From: JAZKAR01 sp040389065
GTDB taxonomy: Bacteria > Pseudomonadota > Gammaproteobacteria > Burkholderiales > Casimicrobiaceae
Direction: 5' to 3'
DNA length: 64,000 nt
Assembly: GCA_040389065.1 (NCBI GenBank)
Contig: JAZKAR010000027.1
Location: 1-64,000, forward strand
The notes beneath the pieces were generated by a model. It did not search any database and was not told the origin of the DNA. It saw only the letters and a list, made by a program, of their open reading frames with translations. Below, one piece after another: positions 55,093 to 64,000 of this stretch (the stretch's first letter is position 1; each line of letters starts with the position of its first letter). A program made the position numbers and the translations under genes.

Positions 55093-55659
55093 ATGTTAGG
55101 CGTAGGCGATAAATTCCCAGCATTTAATGTTAAAGCCACTGCGGCGCGTCCATTTAGCGAAATTAACATTGATAATGTTTTTATTGATGTGAATGAGCGC
55201 AGTTATCCTGGAAAATGGCTTGTCGTATTTTTTTATCCTAAAGACTTTACGTTTGTATGTCCAACTGAAATAGCAGCTTTTGGTGAGTTGAATCAAGAAT
55301 GGGCTGATCGTGACACCCAGGTATTAGGCGGCAGTACAGATAGCGAATTTGTACATTGGGCTTGGAGAAAGCATCAAGATGAACTGCGTGACTTACCCTT
55401 TCCTTTATTGGCTGACGTGAAGCGTGAGTTAACAGGTGCTTTAGGTATTTTAGATAAACAAGAAGGGGTTGCTCAGCGCGCAGTTTATATCGTTGATCCT
55501 CAAGGAATCATCCGTTTTGTAATGGTAACGGATTTAAGTGTAGGACGTAACCCTAAAGAAGTGCTGCGTGTGCTTGATGCGCTTCAAACCGATGAGCTTT
55601 GCCCTTGTAATTGGAAAAAAGGTGATGAAACCATTGATTTGAAAGAAGCAACTAAATAA
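55093..55659 (+). CDS. ahpC: Alkyl hydroperoxide reductase AhpC (AhpD-coupled type)
   Basis: 188-aa peroxiredoxin. Peroxidatic Cys56 in DFTFVCPTEI. Two C-terminal cysteines, Cys170 and Cys172 (ELCPCNW), resemble the mycobacterial enzyme, which is recycled by AhpD instead of AhpF. AAGGAGT gives the start. ahpD follows after ~300 bp interrupted by a palindromic repeat. Confidence 0.94.
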   Translation: MLGVGDKFPAFNVKATAARPFSEINIDNVFIDVNERSYPGKWLVVFFYPKDFTFVCPTEIAAFGELNQEWADRDTQVLGGSTDSEFVHWAWRKHQDELRDLPFPLLADVKRELTGALGILDKQEGVAQRAVYIVDPQGIIRFVMVTDLSVGRNPKEVLRVLDALQTDELCPCNWKKGDETIDLKEATK

Positions 55660-55817
55660 ATTGAATCTAAAAAAACTTATGCTGATGATAGTGTTGGTTT
55701 TATAACGAAACTAGTACCTTGTCTCAAGCATTTTTATTCTTTAAATGTTCAAGGCGAGGTACTACTAATACCATTTATTTAGTCATCAGTATAAGTATTT
55801 TTTAGAATAATTAGTAT

Positions 55818-55921
55818 TAGAAGTTACGCAGTTGAGTTCTCTCGGTGTTATGGCAACTTGCCGTACTCCTTGTACTGTCTGCGTTGCCATGCCTTGATAG
55901 AACTCAACTGCGTAACTTCTA
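55818..55921 (+). repeat. Intact palindromic repeat between ahpC and ahpD (copy F)
   Basis: Best copy of the short form (104 bp). Arms of 23 bp inside the element pair perfectly (55818-55840 / 55899-55921), with an inner stem ATGGCAAC (55850) / GTTGCCAT (55883). Direct repeat AGTAT on each side (55813-55817, 55922-55926). It lacks the GCGGGGCATCCCAT segment of the long form, apparently deleted between CCATGC repeats. Confidence 0.9.
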
Positions 55922-55956
55922 AGTATAAAGCCCCTCTTTTTTCCGGGAGATTAACG

Positions 55957-56493
55957 ATGAGTATCGCCAATATTAAGTCTCAACTCGGTGATTATGCAAA
56001 AGATATTAAGCTTAATTTAAGTAATGTATTATCAGAAGAGGGAGCGCCAGATTTAAATCAAAAGCAAATTTTTAGTATTGCGTTAGCTTCAGCCTATACA
56101 ACAAAGCATAAAGAGCTAATCAATGCGCTTATTGAAGAAAGTGCCGCTAGTTTAACAGCAGAAGACTTACACGCTGCCAAAGCGGCGGCTACGATTATGG
56201 CTATGAATAATGTGTATTACCGTTTTACACATTTGGTAAGCGATAAAGAATTTTCACGTTTGCCTGCTAAATTACGTATGAATGTTATTGGTAATCCAGG
56301 CATTGCAAAAGTAGATTTTGAGTTAATGAGCTTAGCTGTTTCTGCCATTAACGGTTGCGGCATGTGCATGGATGCTCATGTGCATGAAGTCATTAAAGGC
56401 GGAGCAAGTAAATTAGGTATTCAATCTGCAATTCGTATTGCATCTGTTATTCACGCAACTGCCCAAGCGCTACAGATTGAAGAAGCAACACAA
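55957..56493 (+). CDS. ahpD: Alkylhydroperoxidase AhpD
   Basis: 178-179 aa helical protein of the CMD family that reduces AhpC. Catalytic NGCGMCMDAH with Cys134, Cys137 and His141, matching the CxxC and downstream His of AhpD. ATG 55957 with GGGAGA upstream gives the normal N-terminus; the 33-codon upstream frame is only palindromic repeat sequence. Confidence 0.93.
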
Positions 56494-56565
56494 TAAAACG
56501 AGATTTTAGAGCCTATTTTATAATATTTTGAATAGGCACTTAATTTTTAAGGTAATCATTAGTTA

Positions 56566-56687
56566 TAGAAGTTACGCAGTTAAATTCTATCAAGGCATGG
56601 GATGCCCCGCATAGCAATGCAGACAGTACAATCAGTACGGTAAGTTGCTAGCTAACACGCCGAGAGAACCCAAATGCGTAACTTCTA
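56566..56687 (-). repeat. Palindromic repeat, long form (copy G)
   Basis: 122 bp, reverse orientation: TAGAAGTTACGCAGTTAAAT at the left, core GGCATGGGATGCCCCGCAT and GCAATGCAGACAGTACAATC, right end GCGTAACTTCTA. Direct repeat AGTTA on both sides (56561-56565, 56688-56692). It lies between ahpD and the converging synthase gene, and the right flanking repeat includes that gene's stop codon. Confidence 0.9.
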
Positions 56688-56689
56688 AG

Positions 56690-58945
56690 TTAAATAAACT
56701 CACTAGAAGCCCTTGTTCTTGATAGAGCTAGCACAGCTAAAGCATAACCTAATACAGCAACGAGTAGCGTAGTATCAAATCCAGCATAGATGCCAAAGAA
56801 AATAGCCGCTACACTCCCACACACTGAAGCCGCCGAGTTAACGCACCATGCCCATGTGCTGCGCGCATGATTAGAGCAATAATCACGAAGTACTAGCGGC
56901 ATAAAAAAGCCCATTAAAAATCCCCAAGGAAAGATACATAAAGCTGAAATAAGTATACGGGTAGAAAGCGGTAGAGTAATTAGTGTGTAGTTAAGTAGCG
57001 GAATAATATTACATATATAAATAATTGCGAGCGCGGTAAAGCAAACAACACTAAGTTTTAATACCTTTAAGACATTTTTTGTTGCAATTTTATGCGATAA
57101 AAAAATACCTGCTGCTGTTGAATTTAAAATACAAAATAAGCTAACAGTAGAAGAGTAGGTAGGGTGACCTAAAAAAAGTGTTAAGCGTTGAATAAAATAA
57201 AATTCAATTAACATAAAAGAAAATCCGACTAACATAAAATAAGCAAACAGAGTGCGCTCTTGTTGCTTGTTAGCGTTCATGTTATAGGCAGTTTTTATTA
57301 ATTCGAGTGAAAATATAAAAACAATTAAAGCTATTATGTTAGATACTGATATTCTGTCATAAGTATTATCAATAATATTTTTTAAACTAATACGATGAAA
57401 GAAAAAAGGGCTATTGTCATAAACAGGATCAATATTACCAAATTTATATTCAAAAGTTTTTTTATCGTCGTGTGAAAGAAATGTTTTGTATAATGAAGAG
57501 GTTGTTCCAGGTAAATAATCAATAATATTGTTATTTTCAATGATTTTTTTATTAAGTATATGTAGTTCAGATGCAGTAAAAGGAGTGTTCTTAACAATGA
57601 CTGTTGAAACAGATAACTTTGTATTTTCAGTATATTTGGATATTACAGCAATATGCTGAGAAATATTATCAATCCCTAAGCGTTTAAACGCAGATTTACT
57701 TAGAGCTAATATTTTAAGAATTTCGATAGGGTGCGGAAGTTTCCAGCGTGTAAGAATAAGAATACCATCTGGATTTAAATGTTTAAAGTAGCTTTCAAAA
57801 GCTTCAACTGTATATAAGTTATTTTCTGCTAAAGAGAATGCCCCAGAGGCTGTAGCTGCCCAAGTATCGATCATTGTAATTTGAATAGCATCAAATGACT
57901 CATGTGATTTAGTAACAAAACTTCTGCCTTCATCAACCACAACGTTGATGCCTGGTTGTTGATAAAGATGATTACTGTAGCTTAAAAAAGGTTCAGAGCG
58001 CATTATATCATTGGCAATAATAGGGTTTAGCTCAACGGCAGTAATGTTAGAAACTCCAAAGTGGCGTGCCATCACGACATCTGGCCCACCTCCTGGCCCT
58101 ATAATCAAAGCATGTTTTATAGGCTTAAACTGATAAGCTAGTGAAGCATTTTGAGTAGATGGCTCTGCATTTTTAGGTTCTGGGGCAATCGCAGTTTCAG
58201 CATCTCCATCTATCCAAATATGATGAAAGTTTTTCATGCTTTCACCAACTTGTATAAAAGAGAACTCATTCCACTTTCTAAATTCTATTTTAGAAAATGT
58301 AGGGAGATAACTTTTAAGGGGCGTCGTTTTTAAGTTAAATTGTACAAAATTTTGTGGAACAACACATAGCAAAGCGATATACACTAAACTAAGCTTAAAT
58401 ATTTTCTTGTTTGCATAATGAAAGAAAAAATAAGCAGATAAAGAAGCGTTCAGGAACACTAATATTTGTAATGTATTACCAGGGTGTAAATAGCGCATCA
58501 AAGGAATAAATAAAAGGCACGCTAATGATGCACCCATTAAGTCAAATCCATAAATAAGATGAATTTTATTTTCAGAATGACGAATTAAAGTTGCAACTAT
58601 ATAACCTGCGCAAATATTGGCAATCAAATTGCATACAATACGAACGATTAAATCAATACCTACTATGAAAGGTAAATCTATCATAAATGCCAGCATGAAA
58701 AGCAGCATCGATAATGAAAAATAAAAAATATTTTTTGTAATGGAGGGTGGAAGATTTTTTTGAGCTTCATCTAGATAGCTTTTTTGAGCCCCAAAAAATC
58801 CTCCTACCATTCCAATAGAAATAAATAGAAAAATGTAGTGGTAACCCTGAGCGGCTGAAAAAAGACGCATGCCCAATAGATTAAAAGTAAAAATAGAAAA
58901 ACATATTATAAAAATAGTAAATGATTTTTCAATAAATGTGGGCAT
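56690..58945 (-). CDS. Polytopic membrane protein with spermidine-synthase-like domain
   Basis: 751 aa in three parts. About six N-terminal TM helices (~8-195), a soluble Rossmann domain (~215-440) and about six C-terminal TM helices (~525-745). The soluble part has motif I LIIGPGGGPDVVMARHFG, acidic VELNP and IDTWAATASGAFSLAENNLY, as in SpeE-type aminopropyltransferases and relatives. A soluble SpeE is about 280 aa, so this is the membrane-embedded family, whose substrate is not established. Confidence 0.75.
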   Translation of the reverse strand: MPTFIEKSFTIFIICFSIFTFNLLGMRLFSAAQGYHYIFLFISIGMVGGFFGAQKSYLDEAQKNLPPSITKNIFYFSLSMLLFMLAFMIDLPFIVGIDLIVRIVCNLIANICAGYIVATLIRHSENKIHLIYGFDLMGASLACLLFIPLMRYLHPGNTLQILVFLNASLSAYFFFHYANKKIFKLSLVYIALLCVVPQNFVQFNLKTTPLKSYLPTFSKIEFRKWNEFSFIQVGESMKNFHHIWIDGDAETAIAPEPKNAEPSTQNASLAYQFKPIKHALIIGPGGGPDVVMARHFGVSNITAVELNPIIANDIMRSEPFLSYSNHLYQQPGINVVVDEGRSFVTKSHESFDAIQITMIDTWAATASGAFSLAENNLYTVEAFESYFKHLNPDGILILTRWKLPHPIEILKILALSKSAFKRLGIDNISQHIAVISKYTENTKLSVSTVIVKNTPFTASELHILNKKIIENNNIIDYLPGTTSSLYKTFLSHDDKKTFEYKFGNIDPVYDNSPFFFHRISLKNIIDNTYDRISVSNIIALIVFIFSLELIKTAYNMNANKQQERTLFAYFMLVGFSFMLIEFYFIQRLTLFLGHPTYSSTVSLFCILNSTAAGIFLSHKIATKNVLKVLKLSVVCFTALAIIYICNIIPLLNYTLITLPLSTRILISALCIFPWGFLMGFFMPLVLRDYCSNHARSTWAWCVNSAASVCGSVAAIFFGIYAGFDTTLLVAVLGYALAVLALSRTRASSEFI

Positions 58946-59319
58946 TTTAGCTTCTTAAATTTAGCGAGAATCTAAGTCTCATTAATATTATTAATAACTT
59001 AAATCGATTGTTAATGAAGAAAGTTAAGTGATAATTATTTATTAATTTCTGAAATCTTAAGACGTAGAGGGAAAATTTATATGTTCAGTGACTTGCTTGT
59101 ATAGAAAATTGTGAATAGGCACCATAGCTATAGAGGTAGCGTTTCTGTTTATAGCCATGATGAACAAACAACGCAGCTAGAAGAGAAAATGTGCCATGTA
59201 CACCTCAAATCTTAGGTTTGAAGAGGCAATAATTTAGACTGAATAATGTGTGGCTAGCGTAAACTAACTTAACTATTCAGCCTAATATGGGCAATATGAA
59301 TATTATCAGCTTGAGAAAG
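58946..59319. other. Intergenic region between fumarase and synthase-like gene
   Basis: 374 bp, AT-rich, no gene and no repeat copy. Promoter region of the synthase-like gene is expected here. No strong hairpin was seen behind fumarase. Confidence 0.45.
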
Positions 59320-60870
59320 CTAAACTTTTTTGATGGGAATAGAACGTAGTTCTGGGTGCTCGAGAATTTTCTGCTTCCAGTCTTGAGGACCAGTAATATG
59401 AACAGATTCACCTGTCGAATCAACAGCGACAGTTACTGGCATATCTTTAACTTCGAACTCATAAATCGCTTCCATGCCGAGATCTTCAAAAGCAAGTACT
59501 TTGGCTGAACGAATAGCTTTAGAAACTAAATAAGCAGAACCGCCTACTGCCATTAAATATACAGCTTTATGATCTCGAATGGCTTCGATGGCTTCTGTAC
59601 CACGCTCTGATTTACCGATCATTCCGATTAAGCCTGTTTTTTCGAGAAGCGTGCGGGTGAATTTATCCATTCGTGTTGCAGTGGTAGGGCCAGCCGGGCC
59701 TACAACCTCATCACGTACAGGATCAACAGGCCCTACGTAATAAATAAAACGGTTTTTAAAATCAACAGGCAGTTTTTCGCCTTTGCTGATCATGTCTGTC
59801 AGGCGCTTATGGGCAGCATCACGACCTGTCAAAATTTTTCCATTTAACAGTAAAACCTCACCTGGCTTCCAAGTTAAAACTTCTTCTGGCGTAATGGTGT
59901 CAAGATACACGCGTTTTCCACCAGTTGGGTTATAGGTAATATCTGGCCAGTCTTCAAGTGAAGGAGCCTCAAGATGAGCAGGCCCAGAGCCATCTAATAC
60001 AAAGTGAGCATGGCGTGTTGCAGCGCAATTAGGAATAATAGCAACAGGTAAAATCGCTGCATGTGTAGGAAACTCTTTAATTTTTACATCCAGAACGGTA
60101 GTTAACCCTCCTAAACCTTGCGCCCCAATACCTAATGCATTAATTTTGTCGTAAAGCTCAAGGCGTAACTCTTCACTTCGATTGCTGGGGCCTCGTTCAA
60201 TGAGTTCTTGAATATCAATAGGATCCATTAATGCTTCTTTAGCCATTAACATCGTTTTTTCTGCTGTTCCTCCAATACCAATGCCTAGCATTCCGGGAGG
60301 GCACCAGCCTGCACCCATGGTGGGGAGCATTTTGAGAACCCACTCTACAATAGAATCAGATGGGTTCAAAATGGCAAATTTACTTTTTGCTTCAGACCCG
60401 CCCCCTTTAGCGGCAACAGTAACATCCACAGAGTTTCCGCGTACAAGCGAGGTATGAATGACCGCAGGCGTATTATCTTTTGTGTTTTTACGCAAACCTG
60501 CAGGGTCAGATAAAACAGAGGCTCTTAAGCAATTGTCAGGGTGCATATAAGCGCGCCGTACTCCTTCATTGACCATTTCATCTATGCTTAGCGTAGTATC
60601 CCAACGAACATCCATTCCTACTTTTAAAAAGACATTTGCAATGCCTGTATCCTGACAAAGCGGTCGTTGCCCTTCAGCACATAATCGCGAGTTTGCAAGA
60701 ATTTGTGCCATTGCATCTTTAGCCGCAGGCGATTGCTCTTTCAAATAGGCCTGATAAAGATTTTGAATAAAATCTTTGGGATGATAATAACTAATGAACT
60801 GAAAAGCATCAGCAATGCTTTGAATGAAATCTTCCTGCTTGATGGTTGTAATGGTTGTTACAGTACTCAT
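59320..60870 (-). CDS. fumA: Class I (iron-sulfur) fumarate hydratase
   Basis: 516-aa single-chain fumarase joining alpha and beta domains, acting in the TCA cycle on fumarate/malate. Three candidate [4Fe-4S] cysteines are present: RPLCQDTG, GAGWCPPGMLGIGIGG and IPNCAATRHAHF. The beta part has GPTTATRMDKFTRTLLE near residue 430. ATG 60870 (STVTTITTIKQ) is preferred to a TTG eight codons upstream. Iron-sulfur fumarases are oxidant-sensitive; the peroxide locus lies 4 kb away. Confidence 0.93.
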   Translation of the reverse strand: MSTVTTITTIKQEDFIQSIADAFQFISYYHPKDFIQNLYQAYLKEQSPAAKDAMAQILANSRLCAEGQRPLCQDTGIANVFLKVGMDVRWDTTLSIDEMVNEGVRRAYMHPDNCLRASVLSDPAGLRKNTKDNTPAVIHTSLVRGNSVDVTVAAKGGGSEAKSKFAILNPSDSIVEWVLKMLPTMGAGWCPPGMLGIGIGGTAEKTMLMAKEALMDPIDIQELIERGPSNRSEELRLELYDKINALGIGAQGLGGLTTVLDVKIKEFPTHAAILPVAIIPNCAATRHAHFVLDGSGPAHLEAPSLEDWPDITYNPTGGKRVYLDTITPEEVLTWKPGEVLLLNGKILTGRDAAHKRLTDMISKGEKLPVDFKNRFIYYVGPVDPVRDEVVGPAGPTTATRMDKFTRTLLEKTGLIGMIGKSERGTEAIEAIRDHKAVYLMAVGGSAYLVSKAIRSAKVLAFEDLGMEAIYEFEVKDMPVTVAVDSTGESVHITGPQDWKQKILEHPELRSIPIKKV

Positions 60871-61169
60871 GTTGTCAAAAATCCTTAGTTGCAATAAAGG
60901 CAGATACTATGTAAGTGAGTGAATGATACGCTTAGTTCATAGCACTTTGCTTAATAAAATGCTTGTGTGTATGTTAGTTTAGATTTTAATCAGCACCTAC
61001 GCAAAATGGTTCAATATTCATAGCTGTCAGATCAAACCATGCTAAATGGTATAACATGGTGCTGCAATTTTGCTTGCGCGATTTTGCTTGCGCGTATGCT
61101 TACACCTATCGGTAGCTGAACGTTTTCAATAAATGTCGAGTATGAAAGCTGAATATGAAGATTATTTGT

Positions 61170-62132
61170 TTAAAGGTTTAAGACGCGGGGTTTAAGGCGC
61201 GATCTTTTTATTCCCATTGTTAAAAGCCCTCCGCATACAATAATGAGTATGCCTATCGAGCTAACGAAGTTGATGCCTTGGTTGAAAATAAGAAGGCTAA
61301 ATAAGGTAGCGTAAATAAGATGCGAGTACGAGAAGATAGTGGTAATGCTTGGATTACCTTTAGAATAGGCCGTTGCCATACTAATTTGACCAAATAAAAT
61401 AAAGATACCTAAACCTGTACCTAAGAGCATTCCTGCGGTTGTATGTATTCCTTGAAGGTAATTAAACGGTAATGCAAACCAAAAGCTGTCATAAACAATT
61501 GAAATTAAACTGTAGTAGCATACAATGCGCCAAATAGGCTCTCCTCGATGAGTAAGGCCTTGAATATTTATATGTGTGAGTGCCGTTAAAAGACCGGATC
61601 CTAGTGCTGCGAATAAATACATCAAACTATGATCAGCGGCTAACCCACGAGGGTTTAATAAAATAACTGTACCTAAAAAACCTAAAATCACACCTCCCCA
61701 TATTTTAAGCGCAATGGGTTCTTTGTACCAAAAGCGAATAATCAATACAAAAAAAATAGGATTGGTATAGGAAAGCATCTGGATAATAGGTAAAGGAACG
61801 AGGCTATTTAACGCATACATTTGCAATATGGCAGCTCCCCACCCTGTGGTGGAACGCAGCCAATGTTCTTTAATGTGAATGCTTCGAAATGTTTTTCCAG
61901 TAAACATTGCATAGCTGGCTAATAAAAAGCAGACGACGATAGAGCGATAAAGGTTAATTTCAATTGCAGACAAATGATTATTTTGTCCTAAAAGTTTTGA
62001 GAATAAAAAAGATGTGGCAGTGAGCGCGCATCCTAAAAGAGTCCAGGGAATGCCTGCAAGAGGGGTGTTAGTATGCGTAAACCGAACGTTTTTTTCAGTT
62101 AAATCAGGGAAAGACTTGGCCTCAACAGGCAT
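61170..62132 (-). CDS. EamA/DMT-family inner-membrane transporter
   Basis: 320 aa, ten predicted TM helices in two EamA repeats (~25-155 and ~165-305). Repeat one contains LVPLPIIQMLSYTNPIFFVL and repeat two SITTIFSYSHLIYATLFSLL. S-adenosylmethionine and metabolite exporters share this fold; substrate unknown. ATG 62132 has AAGGA 7 nt upstream, so the longer frame from 62174 is rejected. Confidence 0.85.
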   Translation of the reverse strand: MPVEAKSFPDLTEKNVRFTHTNTPLAGIPWTLLGCALTATSFLFSKLLGQNNHLSAIEINLYRSIVVCFLLASYAMFTGKTFRSIHIKEHWLRSTTGWGAAILQMYALNSLVPLPIIQMLSYTNPIFFVLIIRFWYKEPIALKIWGGVILGFLGTVILLNPRGLAADHSLMYLFAALGSGLLTALTHINIQGLTHRGEPIWRIVCYYSLISIVYDSFWFALPFNYLQGIHTTAGMLLGTGLGIFILFGQISMATAYSKGNPSITTIFSYSHLIYATLFSLLIFNQGINFVSSIGILIIVCGGLLTMGIKRSRLKPRVLNL

Positions 62133-62811
62133 GGGTGTATCCTTAAAGTAAATAAATTTATAAAATTTACGCAAAACTACTTAAGCAGCATTGTAGTCGC
62201 TTATAGAACGTGTAAATACTATGTGCAGCACATCGCTAAAGCAATTTGTGTTTTTATGTGCATGATGATCATCTAAAACATAAATAGGATAATGCAAAAT
62301 CAGAGGAATTGATTTAAAGCATATCGACTATGCATAGAGCTGATACTTGAAAAGCATATAAATATTGAGATTTTTAATTAAGATTATGTTTTTTTATGCT
62401 TTTTTTTTGGGGTAATGTAAGTGCTTGTACAAGTTTACCTGCCTATTTAGAGTGTTTAAATAGGGTGTCTAAAAAACGAAACATAGACCTGAATATGTTA
62501 TGCTGCCATGTTTAGTGGCTTGATGTATGATTTACTTTTTGAGTTAAACATTTCAAGAAATTTAACTGTATCAGAAGAGAAGCGTTGAAGCGTAAAAGTT
62601 GGTAAGAATTGTTGGTGAGGATTGGTAAGAATTGATGGGTGAGCGTTGAAAAATCTTTTTCAGCAGCTTTAGCAGTGAACCAAGCGGTATGCTCTATTAA
62701 GTAATTAATTCTATGATAGCTTAAGGTTGATTACTTGAGTTTAGAAGCGAATTTTCAGACATGGCTTTAAGCAGGAAGCATGGCTTTAGGCAAAAATATT
62801 GAGTTGTTGAT
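62133..62811. other. Intergenic region between DMT transporter and lipA
   Basis: 679 bp between divergent genes. No gene found. Two small direct repeats: TTGGTAAGAATTG twice (about 62598-62631) and CATGGCTTTA(A/G)GCA twice (about 62760-62792), the second just before lipA. They may be recent slippage products. Confidence 0.5.
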
Positions 62812-63822
62812 ATGGAAAAAACACAAGCGGGGTTGGTAATGGCTACAGATGGGATAGCTTCAGGTTCAAGAGACGTGCGTGCGGGGGTTAAGCAAAAAGG
62901 GGCCGAAAAAACAGCACGTATTCCTATTAAAATAATTCCTATTGAGCGCCTTAAAAAACCCGATTGGATTCGAGTAAAAGCCTCCGCTAACCCTAGATTT
63001 TACGAAATTAAGCGGATTTTGCGTGAGCATAATTTGCATACTGTATGTGAAGAAGCTTCCTGCCCTAACATTGGAGAGTGCTTTGGTAAAGGTACTGCGA
63101 CCTTTATGATCATGGGTGATATATGTACACGCAGATGCCCATTTTGTGATGTAGGGCATGGTCGACCGCTTCCTTTGGATGAAAAAGAACCTGCTAATCT
63201 TGCAAAAACAATCGCTGCTCTGAAATTAAAATATGTAGTGATTACTAGCGTTGATCGTGATGATTTACCTGATGGTGGCGCTAAGCATTTTGTTGATTGT
63301 ATTCAAGCAACTCGTCAGCAGTCACCTATTACCACCATTGAAGTATTAGTTCCAGATTTTCGAGGGCGATTAGATCGAGCATTATCGATCTTAAATTCAG
63401 CGCCTCCTGATGTCATGAATCATAACCTTGAAACGGTTCCGCGTTTATATAAACAGGCACGTCCTGGCTCTGATTATGCTCATTCTTTAAAGTTGCTGAA
63501 AGACTTTAAAGCACTGCATCCTGAAGTAGCAACAAAGTCTGGATTAATGATGGGGCTAGGAGAAACCGACGAAGAAATTATAGAAGTTATGAAAGATTTA
63601 CGAACGCATGATGTTGATATGATTACTATTGGTCAATACCTTCAACCTTCAAATGGGCATTTGCCTGTATTAAGATATGTGCCTTTAGAAACGTTTGCGT
63701 ATCTAGAGCAGGTGGCGCAGTCATTAGGGTTTAAGCATGCGGCGATTGGGCCTATGGTAAGATCAAGCTATCATGCCGATCAGCAGGCACATGAAGCAGG
63801 ATTGGTGGCAGTGGCGCTATAA
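62812..63822 (+). CDS. lipA: Lipoyl synthase
   Basis: 336-aa radical-SAM enzyme that inserts sulfur into octanoyl groups. Auxiliary cluster motif CEEASCPNIGEC, radical-SAM motif CTRRCPFCDV, and the C-terminal RSSY serine ligand are present. The ~50-residue N-terminus is basic and variable. No lipB is adjacent. The ribosome site before ATG 62812 is weak; ATG 62839 is possible. Confidence 0.95.
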   Translation: MEKTQAGLVMATDGIASGSRDVRAGVKQKGAEKTARIPIKIIPIERLKKPDWIRVKASANPRFYEIKRILREHNLHTVCEEASCPNIGECFGKGTATFMIMGDICTRRCPFCDVGHGRPLPLDEKEPANLAKTIAALKLKYVVITSVDRDDLPDGGAKHFVDCIQATRQQSPITTIEVLVPDFRGRLDRALSILNSAPPDVMNHNLETVPRLYKQARPGSDYAHSLKLLKDFKALHPEVATKSGLMMGLGETDEEIIEVMKDLRTHDVDMITIGQYLQPSNGHLPVLRYVPLETFAYLEQVAQSLGFKHAAIGPMVRSSYHADQQAHEAGLVAVAL

Positions 63823-63924
63823 CATTTAAGATAAATTTTCGATGTTATTTTTTAAGCAGCTATTTCCTATAAAGTTAGAAGAGCTTCCGTAAATCCATAA
63901 GAGGTGTTGAGTAGAGGAGTCTGT

Positions 63925-64000
63925 ATGTCTTGCCGTGTGTCTTATTTTAAGCGTGGAATATTTGCAGTAGCCTGCTTGGGCTTAAGTGTAGGGGCCGGGG
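63925..64000 (+). CDS. Start of an exported protein, cut by the window edge
   Basis: An ATG with AGAGGAGT 5 nt upstream opens SCRVSYFKRGIFAVACLGLS, a basic leader plus hydrophobic core typical of a signal peptide. The frame is open to the end. Nothing more can be said of its function. Confidence 0.6.
   Translation, partial: MSCRVSYFKRGIFAVACLGLSVGAG

Noticed and set aside
55858..55956. Upstream extension of ahpD starting inside the repeat
   Set aside because: The 33 extra codons are palindromic repeat sequence; ATG 55957 has a ribosome site and gives the family length.
61064..61096. Short repeat TTTTGCTTGCGCGA twice
   Set aside because: Only two copies of a short unit; slippage is enough to explain it.

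Overview
The window is an AT-rich gammaproteobacterial chromosome segment. The family evidence is RND efflux genes of the MdtABC type, a BtuB receptor behind a cobalamin riboswitch, OxyR with AhpC/AhpD, an NrdR-RibD-RibE order, class I fumarase, LipA and a proteobacterial chemotaxis cluster. I cannot name the genus. Motility or taxis genes, a partial conjugation-type secretion core, a NACHT-WD40 protein and decaying insertion debris suggest a fairly large, gene-exchanging genome.

Layout from left to right: the 3' end of a secreted GH87-type alpha-1,3-glucanase (1-2059); a four-gene RND efflux operon, mdtA-mdtB-mdtC-outer-membrane channel (2789-12134); a CsgG-like lipoprotein; the ammonium channel amtB; and a double-sensor CheW-domain protein. 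A scrap yard follows (17601-18560) with an IS6-like transposase fragment and a frameshifted TorF-type porin. Next is a large chemotaxis operon (19060-32753): mcp, cheY, STAS, cheA, two mcp, cheW, mcp, cheR, cheD, cheB. The minus strand then carries an orphan GspJ-like pseudopilin, another chemoreceptor, an unknown protein, ribE, ribD, nrdR, an acyl-CoA desaturase and btuB with its riboswitch. A T4SS trio (trbF, trbG, trbI) follows, then a small hydrolase, a NACHT-pentapeptide-WD40 STAND protein, the oxyR / ahpC-ahpD peroxide locus, a membrane spermidine-synthase-like protein, fumarase, a DMT transporter, lipA and the first codons of one more exported protein.

The most striking structure is not a gene. 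A family of roughly 100-120 bp palindromic, non-coding elements (at least seven copies or remnants) is spread through the intergenic DNA. Intact copies begin TAGAAGTTACGCAGTTG, end with the inverse, and three are flanked by 5-6 bp direct repeats, so they behave like miniature inverted-repeat transposable elements. One sits inside the peripheral stem of the btuB cobalamin riboswitch. One abuts the cheB stop codon with wholly different but perfectly paired arms. One separates ahpC from ahpD. One abuts the stop codon of the spermidine-synthase-like gene. A half copy ends the porin pseudogene.

Other notable points: a ten-G run inside mdtC (possible phase variation); a near-perfect OxyR operator beside oxyR; matching C-terminal E-F-V-x-aromatic tails on three chemoreceptors; and two loop-less perfect palindromes behind btuB and trbI. 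I saw no rRNA, tRNA or CRISPR array.
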